Source: Nakaseomyces glabratus
Lineage: Eukaryota > Ascomycota > Saccharomycetes > Saccharomycetales > Saccharomycetaceae
Length of the DNA stretch: 64,000 bases
Direction: 5' to 3'
Assembly (NCBI RefSeq): GCF_010111755.1
Contig: NC_088958.1
Location: 620,001-684,000, forward strand
Below are positions 47,528 to 56,843 of this stretch, one piece after another (positions within the stretch are counted from its first letter, which is position 1; the number at the start of each line of letters is the position of its first letter). The position numbers and the translations under genes were made by a program. The notes under the pieces were generated by a model. That model saw only the letters and a list, made by a program, of their open reading frames with translations. It was not told the origin of the DNA and did not search any database.

Positions 47528-48544
47528 ATGCAGAAGGGTATATTAGTTCCAAGTGGGAGCGAGCGCGGTCCTACGGAGATCCAGTTTGATAGTGAGATTG
47601 GAAGAGGGCGTAGTCGTGACAAGCGCACTGGTGGGAATGGAGCTGGGAGGTTGAGTCTGTCGCGGTCGCGGAGCCGGGCGTCTAGTCGTGTACGTGAGGA
47701 GGAGTTTCTGAAGTGGACTGTACTGCGGAGGGATCCCAGCATGCGGTTGACGACGTTGAAAAAGAACAAGAAGAGTGGTTCTGGTACCGGAGGTGATGAT
47801 GATGATGATGATGACGAGGATGACGATGACGAGGATGATGACGATGAGGAAGAGTCTGATGAAGAGCGGGTGAGTGATATTGAGAACGATGCTGAGATCG
47901 ATGAGGAGTTCCACTTCGATCTGGGGACGAAAGTGCTGCCAAACTTTAGCACCAGCATTAACGATGTTCTTGAGAATAGCAAACCATGGATACAGAAGTA
48001 TTTATCTACGTTGGATATGGAGAAGGAGAGAGCGGGCGTGAACTTTGAGACCTTGGAGGGCGGATACTCGCGTGCTCTCGAGCTCGTGCGTAAGGGTAAA
48101 GGTGCGGAGGCTCACCCTGAGACAAGCAAAAACTATATTCTGTGCACTGACTTGAGCAGTGAGTCTACCTATGCACTCACATATGTGATGGGGTCTTTAG
48201 TGTCTAACGGTGACACCTTGTATATAGTACACTGGGATGGTGACAGCACGACCTCGACCAAAGACAGTTTCATCGACAATGCGCTAAGAGTGAAGAAACA
48301 TGTAAGGCATCTGATGGACTGCGTAAGCGTTATTGTGGACGACCTAGACGTGGTGATCATCTCGCTGACGCATCCATACCCTAAACACTTGCTGAATGAG
48401 ATGATACACGGTCTTAAACCCGTTACGCTGGCGTGCTCGTTGTCTCTAATACTATCAAGTCTACAGAATTTCGTGTGCTCAGTACCAACACTAGTTATCC
48501 GTAAGAAACTGAAGAGATCAAGAAAGAAAGGAATATCTGAGTAG
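47528..48544 (+). CDS. IMP2': Transcriptional activator of diauxic-shift and stress genes
   Basis: Nuclear factor that in S. cerevisiae is needed for derepression of maltose, galactose and respiratory genes and for resistance to oxidants and bleomycin. The 338 residues contain an Arg/Ser-rich N-terminal region (SRSRSRASSRVREEEFLKWTVLRRDPSMRL), an Asp/Glu tract at about 90-115, and a C-terminal domain similar to universal stress proteins (YILCTDLSSESTYALTYVMG, LDVVIISLTHPYPKHLLNEMIHGLKP). The C terminus is basic, KKLKRSRKKGISE, nearly identical to the S. cerevisiae protein. It is divergent from RRD1. Confidence 0.95.
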   Translation: MQKGILVPSGSERGPTEIQFDSEIGRGRSRDKRTGGNGAGRLSLSRSRSRASSRVREEEFLKWTVLRRDPSMRLTTLKKNKKSGSGTGGDDDDDDDEDDDDEDDDDEEESDEERVSDIENDAEIDEEFHFDLGTKVLPNFSTSINDVLENSKPWIQKYLSTLDMEKERAGVNFETLEGGYSRALELVRKGKGAEAHPETSKNYILCTDLSSESTYALTYVMGSLVSNGDTLYIVHWDGDSTTSTKDSFIDNALRVKKHVRHLMDCVSVIVDDLDVVIISLTHPYPKHLLNEMIHGLKPVTLACSLSLILSSLQNFVCSVPTLVIRKKLKRSRKKGISE

Positions 48545-49519
48545 CTTCTCTTTTTTCTTTATGCCACCCCCACCTTCTCATTTACTCTACATACCAAAAT
48601 ATATACATCTACTAAAATTTATTCTATTTGTCCTTGTATTTATCATTTAGCACCGAATATATATCCCGGATCCACGCATTATATCCCGAATGCCGTATGC
48701 TCAAGATCCAAATTTATTTTTAAAAGCTGTCCCCACCCAATCATTATACATACCGATCTACATATATGTCTACTTGTCTCCTTCAAACACCACTATCAAT
48801 ACTCTTTAATACTGCTCATTGTGTCTACACAGCATTATCACTCGCTCTGTGACACCAAAAAGGCCCAATCAACTTCGAGTATTCAGAACTCAATTGTTCT
48901 TCCTTCTTGGTACAAAAAGCTTAAAAGACACATCCACTGCACTCGGGACCATGCCTCTAAAACCCGGGAACTACATTGCTCATTTGTCTTTATTTCCTTA
49001 TTCTAATAGAAAGGGTCCCCCCCATCGCCTACCCCCTCCTATTTAGCAGCGTGTTATAGGTGCAACATAGCATATGGATGGCACCCACCCCCGCAATCAA
49101 TTGTGAGCATTCTTTGTCCTAGGGACAAATTACATAATTTACTTATAGAATATAGGATCTTCATTTTATTCTTATAGGATAAGGGCTCAGTAGTTCCCCA
49201 TATATCCTATCCATTTTAAGCTTCTTTCTCTTCGCGAAACAATTGACAGCGATATATCCTTCGCATGGGGACTTGTCAAAGCTAGAGGAAAGCTTCACAG
49301 CCTTGCATCTTGATAGAATAATACCTTTCGAGTCCCTACAATCCTCTCAGGAAGCAAACAAGGACAAAGGGGGTTGTGTTTTTGGACTTTGGAATTCATA
49401 TAAATAGGACCAGTTTTTCTTTTCCTTGCAACTCATGGATGAGAAAACAACTCTTGCACTTTTAGATATTATTTACTAACAATTAAACACTCTATCATAG
49501 AACTACAACCCTAAATACA
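48545..49519 (+). promoter_or_regulatory. GUT2 promoter region
   Basis: This 975-bp gap lies between IMP2' and GUT2. TATAAATA at 49399-49406 is 114 bp before the ATG. Stress-element-like runs occur (CCCCT near 49034, AGGGG near 49366), and CCAAT words near 48738 and 48867 could bind Hap2/3/4/5. ACTACAAC is in the leader at 49502-49509. The small overlapping frames at 48819-49046 show no protein-like features. Confidence 0.55.
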
Positions 49520-51472
49520 ATGTTTGCTCGTGTTGCTGCCTCTACAAGGGCACATTCGAGGTTACTGGCCGGTACTGTTGCTGCCGGTGCTACACTAGCA
49601 GTTGCTAACCATTATAATAATAACAACAAGTTGATCTCTAACGATGTCAGCCTGATTTCTCCTGTAGAGAAACCAGACGTGAAACTGCCTACAAGAGATG
49701 AACTTCTGGATAAACTCTCCAGAACCAACCAGTTCGATGTGCTTATCATCGGTGGTGGTGCCACAGGTACCGGTTGTGCTCTGGACGCTGCCACTAGAGG
49801 TCTGAACGTTGCTTTGGTCGAGAAGAATGATTTCGCCTCAGGTACTTCTTCCAAGTCTACCAAAATGGCCCACGGTGGTGTTAGATACTTGGAAAAGGCA
49901 TTCTGGGAGATGTCTAAGGCCCAATTGGACCTGGTCATCGAGGCCCTGAACGAAAGAGCCCATTTGCTAAACACCGCTCCTCACCTATGTAAGTTGCTAC
50001 CAATCATCATTCCTGTCTATAACTACTGGCAAGTACCTTACTTCTACGCTGGTTGTAAGATGTACGACCTGTTCGCAGGTTCCCAGAACTTGAAAGGTTC
50101 CTACCTGATGTCCAAGAACGCTACCATGGAAGTCGCTCCAATGCTTGACGGCTCCAACTTGAAGGCTGGTTTGGTCTACCACGATGGTTCCTTCAACGAT
50201 ACCAGAATGAACGCTACATTGGCTGTCACCGCTATTGAAAACTCTGCTACTGTTCTAAACTACATGGAAGTTAAACAGCTAGTAAAGGACAAAGACGGTA
50301 AAGTTGCTGGTGCTGTTGTCGAGGACAGAGAAACTGGTAAGACCTACAGTGTTCGCGCTAAAGTTGTCGTGAATGCCACTGGTCCATACAGTGATCGACT
50401 ATTACAAATGGATGCTAACCCTGATGGTCTACCTGATGAAGTCGTCCAAAAGACTGAGCCTATCATTGATGGTAATGCCACAGTCAAATCTATTATGTCC
50501 CAAGTCGCCGTTACCAAGCCAAACATGGTTGTCCCATCCGCTGGTGTCCATATTATTTTGCCTTCCTTCTACTGTCCAAAGGAAATGGGTCTGCTAGATG
50601 CTAAGACCTCCGACGGTAGAGTTATGTTCTTTTTGCCATGGCAAGGAAAGGTCCTTGCTGGTACCACCGATATCCCATTGAAACAAGTCCCTGAAAACCC
50701 AACTGCCACCGAGGCTGATATTCAAGACATCTTGAAGGAGTTGCAACCATACATCAAGTTCCCAGTTAAGAGAGAAGATGTTTTAAGTGCATGGGCTGGT
50801 ATTAGACCATTGGTCACTGACCCAAGAAAGAAGAGCAAGGCCGATGGAAGTACTCAAGGTTTAGTTAGATCTCATTTCATTTTTACCTCTGACCATGGCT
50901 TGGTTACCATTGCCGGTGGTAAGTGGACCACTTACCGTGCTATGGCTGAAGAGACTATCGATGAAGTTGTTAAGAACGGCAAGTTTGACGCTAAGCCATG
51001 TATCACTAGAAAGTTGAAGTTGGCTGGTGCCGAAAACTGGGATCCAAATCTACCTGCTCTTTTGGCTCAAAAGTATCACTTGTCTCAAAAGATGTCCCAT
51101 TACTTGGCTGAAAACTATGGTACTAGAGCTCCTTTGATTTGTGAGATGTTCCATGAAGACCCAGAAAACAGACTTCCATTGCTGCTTGCAGACAAGGAAC
51201 AAACCCCTGTACTAGGACATGTCGACTTCGACAGTTTCCGTTACCCAATTACCATTGCTGAATTAAAATACGCTATTAAATATGAATATGCCAGAACAGC
51301 TCTAGACTTCTTGATGAGAAGAACAAGATTTGCTTTCCTAGATGCTAAGCAAGCTTTGAATGCTGTAGAAGGTACCGTTAGATTGATGGGTGACAGCTTA
51401 GGCTGGGATGAACAAAGAAGACAAGATGAAATCAGATACTCTACTGAATTCATTAAAACCTTTGGTGTATGA
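49520..51472 (+). CDS. GUT2: Mitochondrial FAD glycerol-3-phosphate dehydrogenase
   Basis: Inner-membrane flavoprotein that oxidises glycerol 3-phosphate to dihydroxyacetone phosphate and passes electrons to ubiquinone; it serves glycerol use and the G3P shuttle. The 650 residues begin with a basic presequence (MFARVAASTRAHSRLLAG) and a short hydrophobic stretch. The FAD fold is IIGGGATGTGCALDAATRG at about 75-93. The family signature SSKSTKMAHGGVRYLE and the C-terminal DAO-C domain (LMRRTRFAFLDAKQAL) are present. Codon bias is strong. Length matches S. cerevisiae Gut2 (649). Confidence 0.98.
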   Translation: MFARVAASTRAHSRLLAGTVAAGATLAVANHYNNNNKLISNDVSLISPVEKPDVKLPTRDELLDKLSRTNQFDVLIIGGGATGTGCALDAATRGLNVALVEKNDFASGTSSKSTKMAHGGVRYLEKAFWEMSKAQLDLVIEALNERAHLLNTAPHLCKLLPIIIPVYNYWQVPYFYAGCKMYDLFAGSQNLKGSYLMSKNATMEVAPMLDGSNLKAGLVYHDGSFNDTRMNATLAVTAIENSATVLNYMEVKQLVKDKDGKVAGAVVEDRETGKTYSVRAKVVVNATGPYSDRLLQMDANPDGLPDEVVQKTEPIIDGNATVKSIMSQVAVTKPNMVVPSAGVHIILPSFYCPKEMGLLDAKTSDGRVMFFLPWQGKVLAGTTDIPLKQVPENPTATEADIQDILKELQPYIKFPVKREDVLSAWAGIRPLVTDPRKKSKADGSTQGLVRSHFIFTSDHGLVTIAGGKWTTYRAMAEETIDEVVKNGKFDAKPCITRKLKLAGAENWDPNLPALLAQKYHLSQKMSHYLAENYGTRAPLICEMFHEDPENRLPLLLADKEQTPVLGHVDFDSFRYPITIAELKYAIKYEYARTALDFLMRRTRFAFLDAKQALNAVEGTVRLMGDSLGWDEQRRQDEIRYSTEFIKTFGV

Positions 51473-52040
51473 ATTAGAGCCATATTTAAGTCCTAATTTA
51501 TATTAAAGTTTTCTTCACAGTTTGATTATTTTACAAAAGTTTATGCTAGATTTGGAATTTAGAGTTAGCCAATCAAGTGACCAAAAAAAATCCTTCTAAA
51601 AACTCAATATTCTTATTAATTTTAACAAATACTATGACAGTTTTTTTGGTTTCTATTTCAAGACAACTAATTTCTATTCAAGCAAACGAAATATACTAAT
51701 GAGACATGGAACCTTATTGTAAATATAATTCTCAGATGATAATGACCATACGAAATTAGCTACAAAAAATCAGTAATTGCTATATTCACCTCTTATAATT
51801 AATATATATATTCTAGAATTTATTTTATATTCCAAAAAATAATAAAAGCGAATTGATATAAAATTAGACTGGACGCGAACAGGCAGGATATATGACAAAT
51901 CTGAATTTTGCAAAGCAAAATTCAACTTGCATTTAAATATATTTAGTGTAAGACCTTAATAGTTATACGTGCATGCTAAATTATATGCAAAAAAATATGA
52001 AATACTATATCAAATGCAAAACATCAAAAATGATACCTTA
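51473..52040. other. Convergent 3' region GUT2/UBP7
   Basis: This 568-bp very AT-rich gap lies between convergent genes. It has TATATATA and A/T runs typical of yeast 3' ends, including a TTTTGCAAAGCAAAA palindrome near 51906-51920. No gene was seen. Confidence 0.55.
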
Positions 52041-55000
52041 TCAATCAACTCTCTCATAAAATAGAACGTACACATTCTTACTTGATACCTTGGTTATACC
52101 TTTATCTACATTACCATGTGTCTTTTCAGCCTTAACTACTTCATCGTCAAAATAATACCATTTCTGTTCCGTATTACCAAGGTTATGATGAGGATCTTTG
52201 TTGACTAATGATGTATAATGCCCACTTATCAAATTACCTGTATGATTCACGATACTGTACAACTTATAGCGCACAATTTCCTCATTTTTCAAAACAATAT
52301 TCAACACAAGGGGATAGCTCACAACTGCGTCATTTTTCTTCGTGAGATCATAGTAGAAACGAGAAAGATGTATTATCAGGACTTTGGGTAATGAAATAAA
52401 ATTGATTGTTTTTATCGTGACAAGTTTCTTGCTCTTCATCTTATGCCATTCTTCTATTTCATCTCTCTCCATCTTATCCAATTTTTCTTGCTTGCCTTCA
52501 TGCTTTTCCAATAAACCCAGCTTTCTGAATGGTGATTTTGAGCGACTAATGGCCTTTCCTGTAGGTAACCCAAAAAACTTTGATTTTTTATGATGATGGG
52601 GTGAATTTGGCAAGATTGTCTGTGTACTTGTCCTACTAGTAAATCTAGGCTCTACAGCTTTTGAACCACATTTAGGACAATCCCAAGCATTCTCGCCTGT
52701 TAAAACTTCATCACTAGTAAACATATTAATGCAATCCTCCAATTTTACTCTTCCTGATTTATAGAAGGCAGGAGCACTTGGCTTAGGAAGAGCTAAAGAA
52801 AGAACATAAAATGTCGAATAATTGACTGATTCGTACCCACACCGTTGACACTGCAAAGCGTTCTCCATTTGCCCTTGAAAAACTCCATCAACAGGGGATA
52901 ACCCATTTGCTACCACTGTTTTATCAAACCATTTTTTATATTTCTCTTTATCGACCATCATCTTGTCATCATCATATAGAAGTAGGTTTGGGTAATCATT
53001 TATAACATTAACTTGGTTCGAGAGTTCATCATGAAGACGATTCAGTATGAATAATAGAAATTCTTGGGTATCTTGTTGATCATCAGGTATGCGTAAATCT
53101 GGTCTTAAAAAGTTACAAATCTTTAGGAATCCAGAAGGTACAACAGTACATCCACCATTCATGTACATTTTATTAAAAAGATTTGCAAATGTATTGGAAA
53201 TTGCTGATTCTTTATTATCGTTGGGTTTCATTTGATATTCTCTATATTTACCAGAAATAAAAAGATTCTTAAGCTCATTAGTTGCAAAAAGACTCTGAAG
53301 CATACAATTTATATAACAGGTGTTACCCAAATTTCTTAAGCCTGTGACTGAATATGCCACATAAGGATTGGAATTTTTTTCAATTGTGGGAATAGAAAAC
53401 TTTCTAGTAAGAGTTTGATTTCTTGGTGAATGCAATGCATGGATGGGTAATTTTGCTGGTGGTCTGATATATTGACTATTATCGCTTGGTGCTGACTCTT
53501 CAATTGACTCTAACTTTATTTTCTGCGGTAATGGTGGCGGTGTTTCAGGAGGAATAGGAATTGAAACAGGTACTGGTGGGGGTGGACGTTTCCTTACCAT
53601 TACAGGAACTGGTGGCGGTTTCCAAGTTGGAACATCAGGAATTTGCGCATTGTTTTGTTCACCTTTATTATTGCTTGGAGCGTATGGGCGATAAAGGTAA
53701 TCATCAAGCTCAATTTGATATTGACTTACATATGTGTTCATAACCTTCTTCCATTTCTCATAACCACCTAATAGTGCAGTGGGGACAGAAGAAAGATGCT
53801 TTCCTGATGTGGTTAACAAGTAGAAAAGTATAAAAGAGTAATCATATTCAAAATTCATGTACGTCTTCATGTCACTGTAATAAACAATATAGTCATATTT
53901 CAATCTGCCATTGAACAATGGGTTGTTCAAACGTTGCTCTAAAATTGTATCCTTGTAAATGGGTGAGTTTGCTTCATTATCCCATAAATTCGTTGGATCA
54001 ATGTTAACCACATTTGGTGCTACAATATGATTAGCCATAGATCTTTTGTTCAGCCTCAAATCTATTAGCAATAATTTATGCCGTTCCTCAGGATTAGAAA
54101 GTATAGAAAATAGTTCAGGCGCTGTTATGATGCTCTGCTTTTGCAAACGCTCAAGTCCTTGAATAAAAGCATTTGAACCATCAAAGTAATTTTTGGAATT
54201 ATTGTTATCGTCATCTATCATATATATTGAGTGGTAAGAATCTTTTCTATGAGTAATCAGTCTATTAGCGTGTAAATCTTCAAAATCTTTACCGCGATAT
54301 GATACATCATCTCCCTTTGATACTGTTTCATAGTATATGTCATCGCCCAGCGTGTCACCATCCAACCCCATTACAGGTGGGGACAACAGTTCAGTACCCA
54401 ATGCCAATTTCAATTGGTCGTTTGGATCTAAATCTGGTGCGGTCCATATAGGTGATCCGTGCTCAACATAATATTCTTCGTCACTGTCAGTTGCTGTTCC
54501 TGGCAATGACTTGGCTTCATTATGTTGGTCAAACACTGCCTTATCATCAGAGTGCAGCGATAAGGTAGGTATTTCATTATTGGCATTCAATGTAACATCC
54601 AAGGATTTCCTGGGTTGGTTAATGTTTGTGATTGGGTTGGATTTAGTTCGAGATTGTTTTTTTTCTAACAACATGTCTGCTTTCATCCCATTGCTTTGAT
54701 CCCTTTCAACACTAGGAAAACGAGTCTGTTGTTCACTTCTGTGTTCAGGTAATTCATCGTGTAGGGATAACGTAGACATACCTGATGGCGAAGAAATAGA
54801 ATAAGCACTTCTCCTGGTAATTAAGCGCTTGCCTTGATTCAGCATGTTATCCGCCCCCTTTAGGTTGTTGCCCAGTGGTTTGGAATCATCCACACCCTCG
54901 TTATCCTGAAAATTATCACATTGCTCTTGAATCTGAGCCACTTCCTCCTTAACCATAGCTATAACATTAGTCATGTTCAATTGCGACTCATACAGGTGCC

Positions 55001-55286
55001 GAAGCTCTGTGTACAGACTATAGGACTTGCTCCTAGTCTGAAACTGCATGGACTCTGGCATCACCAAATATATGTAAAAACAACCGGTGATAAACACCCG
55101 TACCGCCTTGGACGTATCCACATCTACACAACCCATATAGTCTTCCAGCATGCATTGCGCTTGCTCTAATAAGTCAAGCAGCCTTTGCAACTTCAGTTGC
55201 GGGAACTGCGGCCTGATCTCATCCACATATATCTGCTGTATTTGCAGCAACAACTGTCCGCTAAACTCCGGCGTAAAACGGTCCAT
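52041..55286 (-). CDS. UBP7: Ubiquitin-specific protease with inactive rhodanese-like domain
   Basis: Deubiquitinating enzyme of the USP family, linked in yeast to endocytic and ESCRT cargo handling. Of 1,081 residues, a rhodanese-like domain (about 385-525; LLLIDLRLNKRSMANHI) lacks the catalytic Cys loop (VYYSDMKTY instead). A Pro-rich linker with many PPxP words (about 560-610) could bind SH3 domains such as that of Hse1. The USP core has catalytic C657 in GNTCYINCMLQSL, zinc-binding pairs CQRC and CPKC, and H1023 in ISGHYTSLV. S. cerevisiae UBP7 (1,071 residues) and UBP11 (717) are duplicates; length and the YIL neighbours favour UBP7. Confidence 0.93.
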   Translation of the reverse strand: MDRFTPEFSGQLLLQIQQIYVDEIRPQFPQLKLQRLLDLLEQAQCMLEDYMGCVDVDTSKAVRVFITGCFYIYLVMPESMQFQTRSKSYSLYTELRHLYESQLNMTNVIAMVKEEVAQIQEQCDNFQDNEGVDDSKPLGNNLKGADNMLNQGKRLITRRSAYSISSPSGMSTLSLHDELPEHRSEQQTRFPSVERDQSNGMKADMLLEKKQSRTKSNPITNINQPRKSLDVTLNANNEIPTLSLHSDDKAVFDQHNEAKSLPGTATDSDEEYYVEHGSPIWTAPDLDPNDQLKLALGTELLSPPVMGLDGDTLGDDIYYETVSKGDDVSYRGKDFEDLHANRLITHRKDSYHSIYMIDDDNNNSKNYFDGSNAFIQGLERLQKQSIITAPELFSILSNPEERHKLLLIDLRLNKRSMANHIVAPNVVNIDPTNLWDNEANSPIYKDTILEQRLNNPLFNGRLKYDYIVYYSDMKTYMNFEYDYSFILFYLLTTSGKHLSSVPTALLGGYEKWKKVMNTYVSQYQIELDDYLYRPYAPSNNKGEQNNAQIPDVPTWKPPPVPVMVRKRPPPPVPVSIPIPPETPPPLPQKIKLESIEESAPSDNSQYIRPPAKLPIHALHSPRNQTLTRKFSIPTIEKNSNPYVAYSVTGLRNLGNTCYINCMLQSLFATNELKNLFISGKYREYQMKPNDNKESAISNTFANLFNKMYMNGGCTVVPSGFLKICNFLRPDLRIPDDQQDTQEFLLFILNRLHDELSNQVNVINDYPNLLLYDDDKMMVDKEKYKKWFDKTVVANGLSPVDGVFQGQMENALQCQRCGYESVNYSTFYVLSLALPKPSAPAFYKSGRVKLEDCINMFTSDEVLTGENAWDCPKCGSKAVEPRFTSRTSTQTILPNSPHHHKKSKFFGLPTGKAISRSKSPFRKLGLLEKHEGKQEKLDKMERDEIEEWHKMKSKKLVTIKTINFISLPKVLIIHLSRFYYDLTKKNDAVVSYPLVLNIVLKNEEIVRYKLYSIVNHTGNLISGHYTSLVNKDPHHNLGNTEQKWYYFDDEVVKAEKTHGNVDKGITKVSSKNVYVLFYERVD

Positions 55287-55496
55287 ATGTGCTCTAGCTC
55301 AAGCTCTGAGTATAGTCCTAGCTCTTATCTATTAACTGCTATCGTCGCCTGCCTTCTTGATCCAGCTCCTTAACTATGACTTCTTTTATATTCGAAGCTT
55401 TTAAGCCCCGGATTTGAAAAGAGCGATGAGCCCTTGAGGGAAAACATCGAATATGGAGTTGTCTTGAGTTTATATACATAAATAGTTTATACAATA

Positions 55497-55870
55497 TTAC
55501 CTCTTGAAGTAGCTAGATGTGCCGCAAGTAGCAACAGTGTAGTCGTAGGTCGACTCGCCAAATGCCAGGTACTTCTCGAAGTAATCACGGGCCGTGGTGT
55601 TTGGGATCAACTCTGTCCTTGGCACAAGGCCGGTGTTCCTCTTGACCGCAGCCAGGCAGGTCGATACCAGGACAAGGTCCACAGATAGGTGCACAGCTTT
55701 ACCGATCTATATCTTTATTTAGCTACCCGATAGCTTTTTTTCGCACACATACTGTGTTTATGTGGGATATTCTAGTGCAACTATGTCAGGAATGCCATAA
55801 TAGCGTTAGTAACTTGTTAACGGTCTCTAATTTCCTCTTTGTAATGATGTAGGTAACATACTAGTGTCAT
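55497..55870 (-). CDS. ATG44: Mitofissin Atg44 (DUF1748), spliced gene
   Basis: Small intermembrane-space protein that drives mitochondrial fission for mitophagy (S. cerevisiae YIL156W-B). Exon 2 (55706-55497) encodes IGKAVHLSVDLVLVSTCLAA and onward to the conserved end SSYFKR, but is preceded by an in-frame TAG and has no ATG. Exon 1 is only ATG ACA CTA at 55870-55862, followed by a GTATGT donor. A perfect TACTAAC branch site covers 55811-55805, and the acceptor TAG ends at 55707. The intron is 155 bp. The spliced product has 72 residues, as expected for this family (73 in S. cerevisiae). It lies upstream of UBP7 on the same strand and divergent from COA1, exactly as on chromosome IX. Confidence 0.9.
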
Positions 55871-56073
55871 GTTGTGACTTGTATACTTGAACTTCCCAAC
55901 TAAAATCAGCCTCAGAAGAAGTTTTCACCAAGTTTGACCAAGTTTGACCAAATTTGACTATATTTCTTGGAACAGTCGGGCCCCTTGTGAAATAGGCGAA
56001 TTATAAGACAAAACAAAGCTTTTGTAGGAATAGGAAGCAAGAGGCCTGGGAGAGAAAAGGTATAGGAACAAAG

Positions 56074-56616
56074 ATGATGTCAATGCTACCGAGTCGTATG
56101 TTGAGGCAGCGGACAGCGCTTGCCGCTGTGAGAGGTTTGCGCACGGGGAGTAGGGTTATGGTGGAGTTGAAGGATAAGGAGAGACCAATGACTGTCAATG
56201 CTGAGTTGCCTGATCCTATGGCTGGACGCCGTAAGCGTATTGCAGCATTTGCTGCGTTTTCTTTAGCAACTGGTAGTGCCCTGGCTGTGATATTCAACTA
56301 TGAGAAAACAGAGTCGGCGATTGTTTCGAACACGATGTACTATATGCGTAGGTCTGGCCAGACAATCGACGCTTTGGGTGAGAACATCGAATTTGCCGGT
56401 GTGATTCCATGGGTCTGGGGTGAACTGAACCCAGTGGCCGGTAAGATCAATATAACTTTCTCTGTCAAGGGTAAGAAAGGCGTCACTGGTATCGTTAAAC
56501 TTGTAGCTGACAGAGAGAACCGCCGTGAAGAATTTAGAATCCACGAATGGAGTCTGACTGTCCCAGATAAAAAGATAGACCTTTTAGCTGAGAATCCACA
56601 TTCCTCATTTGATTAA
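56074..56616 (+). CDS. COA1: Cytochrome c oxidase assembly factor Coa1
   Basis: Mitochondrial inner-membrane protein that works with Shy1 and Mss51 in early Cox1 maturation. The 180 residues have an Arg/Met-rich presequence (MLPSRMLRQRTALAAVRGLR), one membrane segment at about 54-75 (IAAFAAFSLATGSALAVIFNY), and a TIM21-like domain facing the intermembrane space (NPVAGKINITFSVKGKKGVTGIVKLVADREN). Three Met codons cluster at the start; the first at 56074 is used. It is divergent from ATG44 with a 203-bp gap. AIM20, which follows in S. cerevisiae, is missing. Confidence 0.94.
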   Translation: MMSMLPSRMLRQRTALAAVRGLRTGSRVMVELKDKERPMTVNAELPDPMAGRRKRIAAFAAFSLATGSALAVIFNYEKTESAIVSNTMYYMRRSGQTIDALGENIEFAGVIPWVWGELNPVAGKINITFSVKGKKGVTGIVKLVADRENRREEFRIHEWSLTVPDKKIDLLAENPHSSFD

Positions 56617-56843
56617 ATTACGACAGCGCACATCAACAGTAATTTTGATGAATTATTCGACCTGTAAATAACTGAAATAAAGCATTACTCCCATAGCCGG
56701 TTCCGTAATGCAAATGGTTTGGATGTCTATAATATTATCTATATCTATATGCTTTTAGTAGAAATAAAATTACAATAAAAGACCAATACACACATTGAAA
56801 TGTCATCGTCAATTACGCCAACCAGCGGCGTATGTTAGACGCT

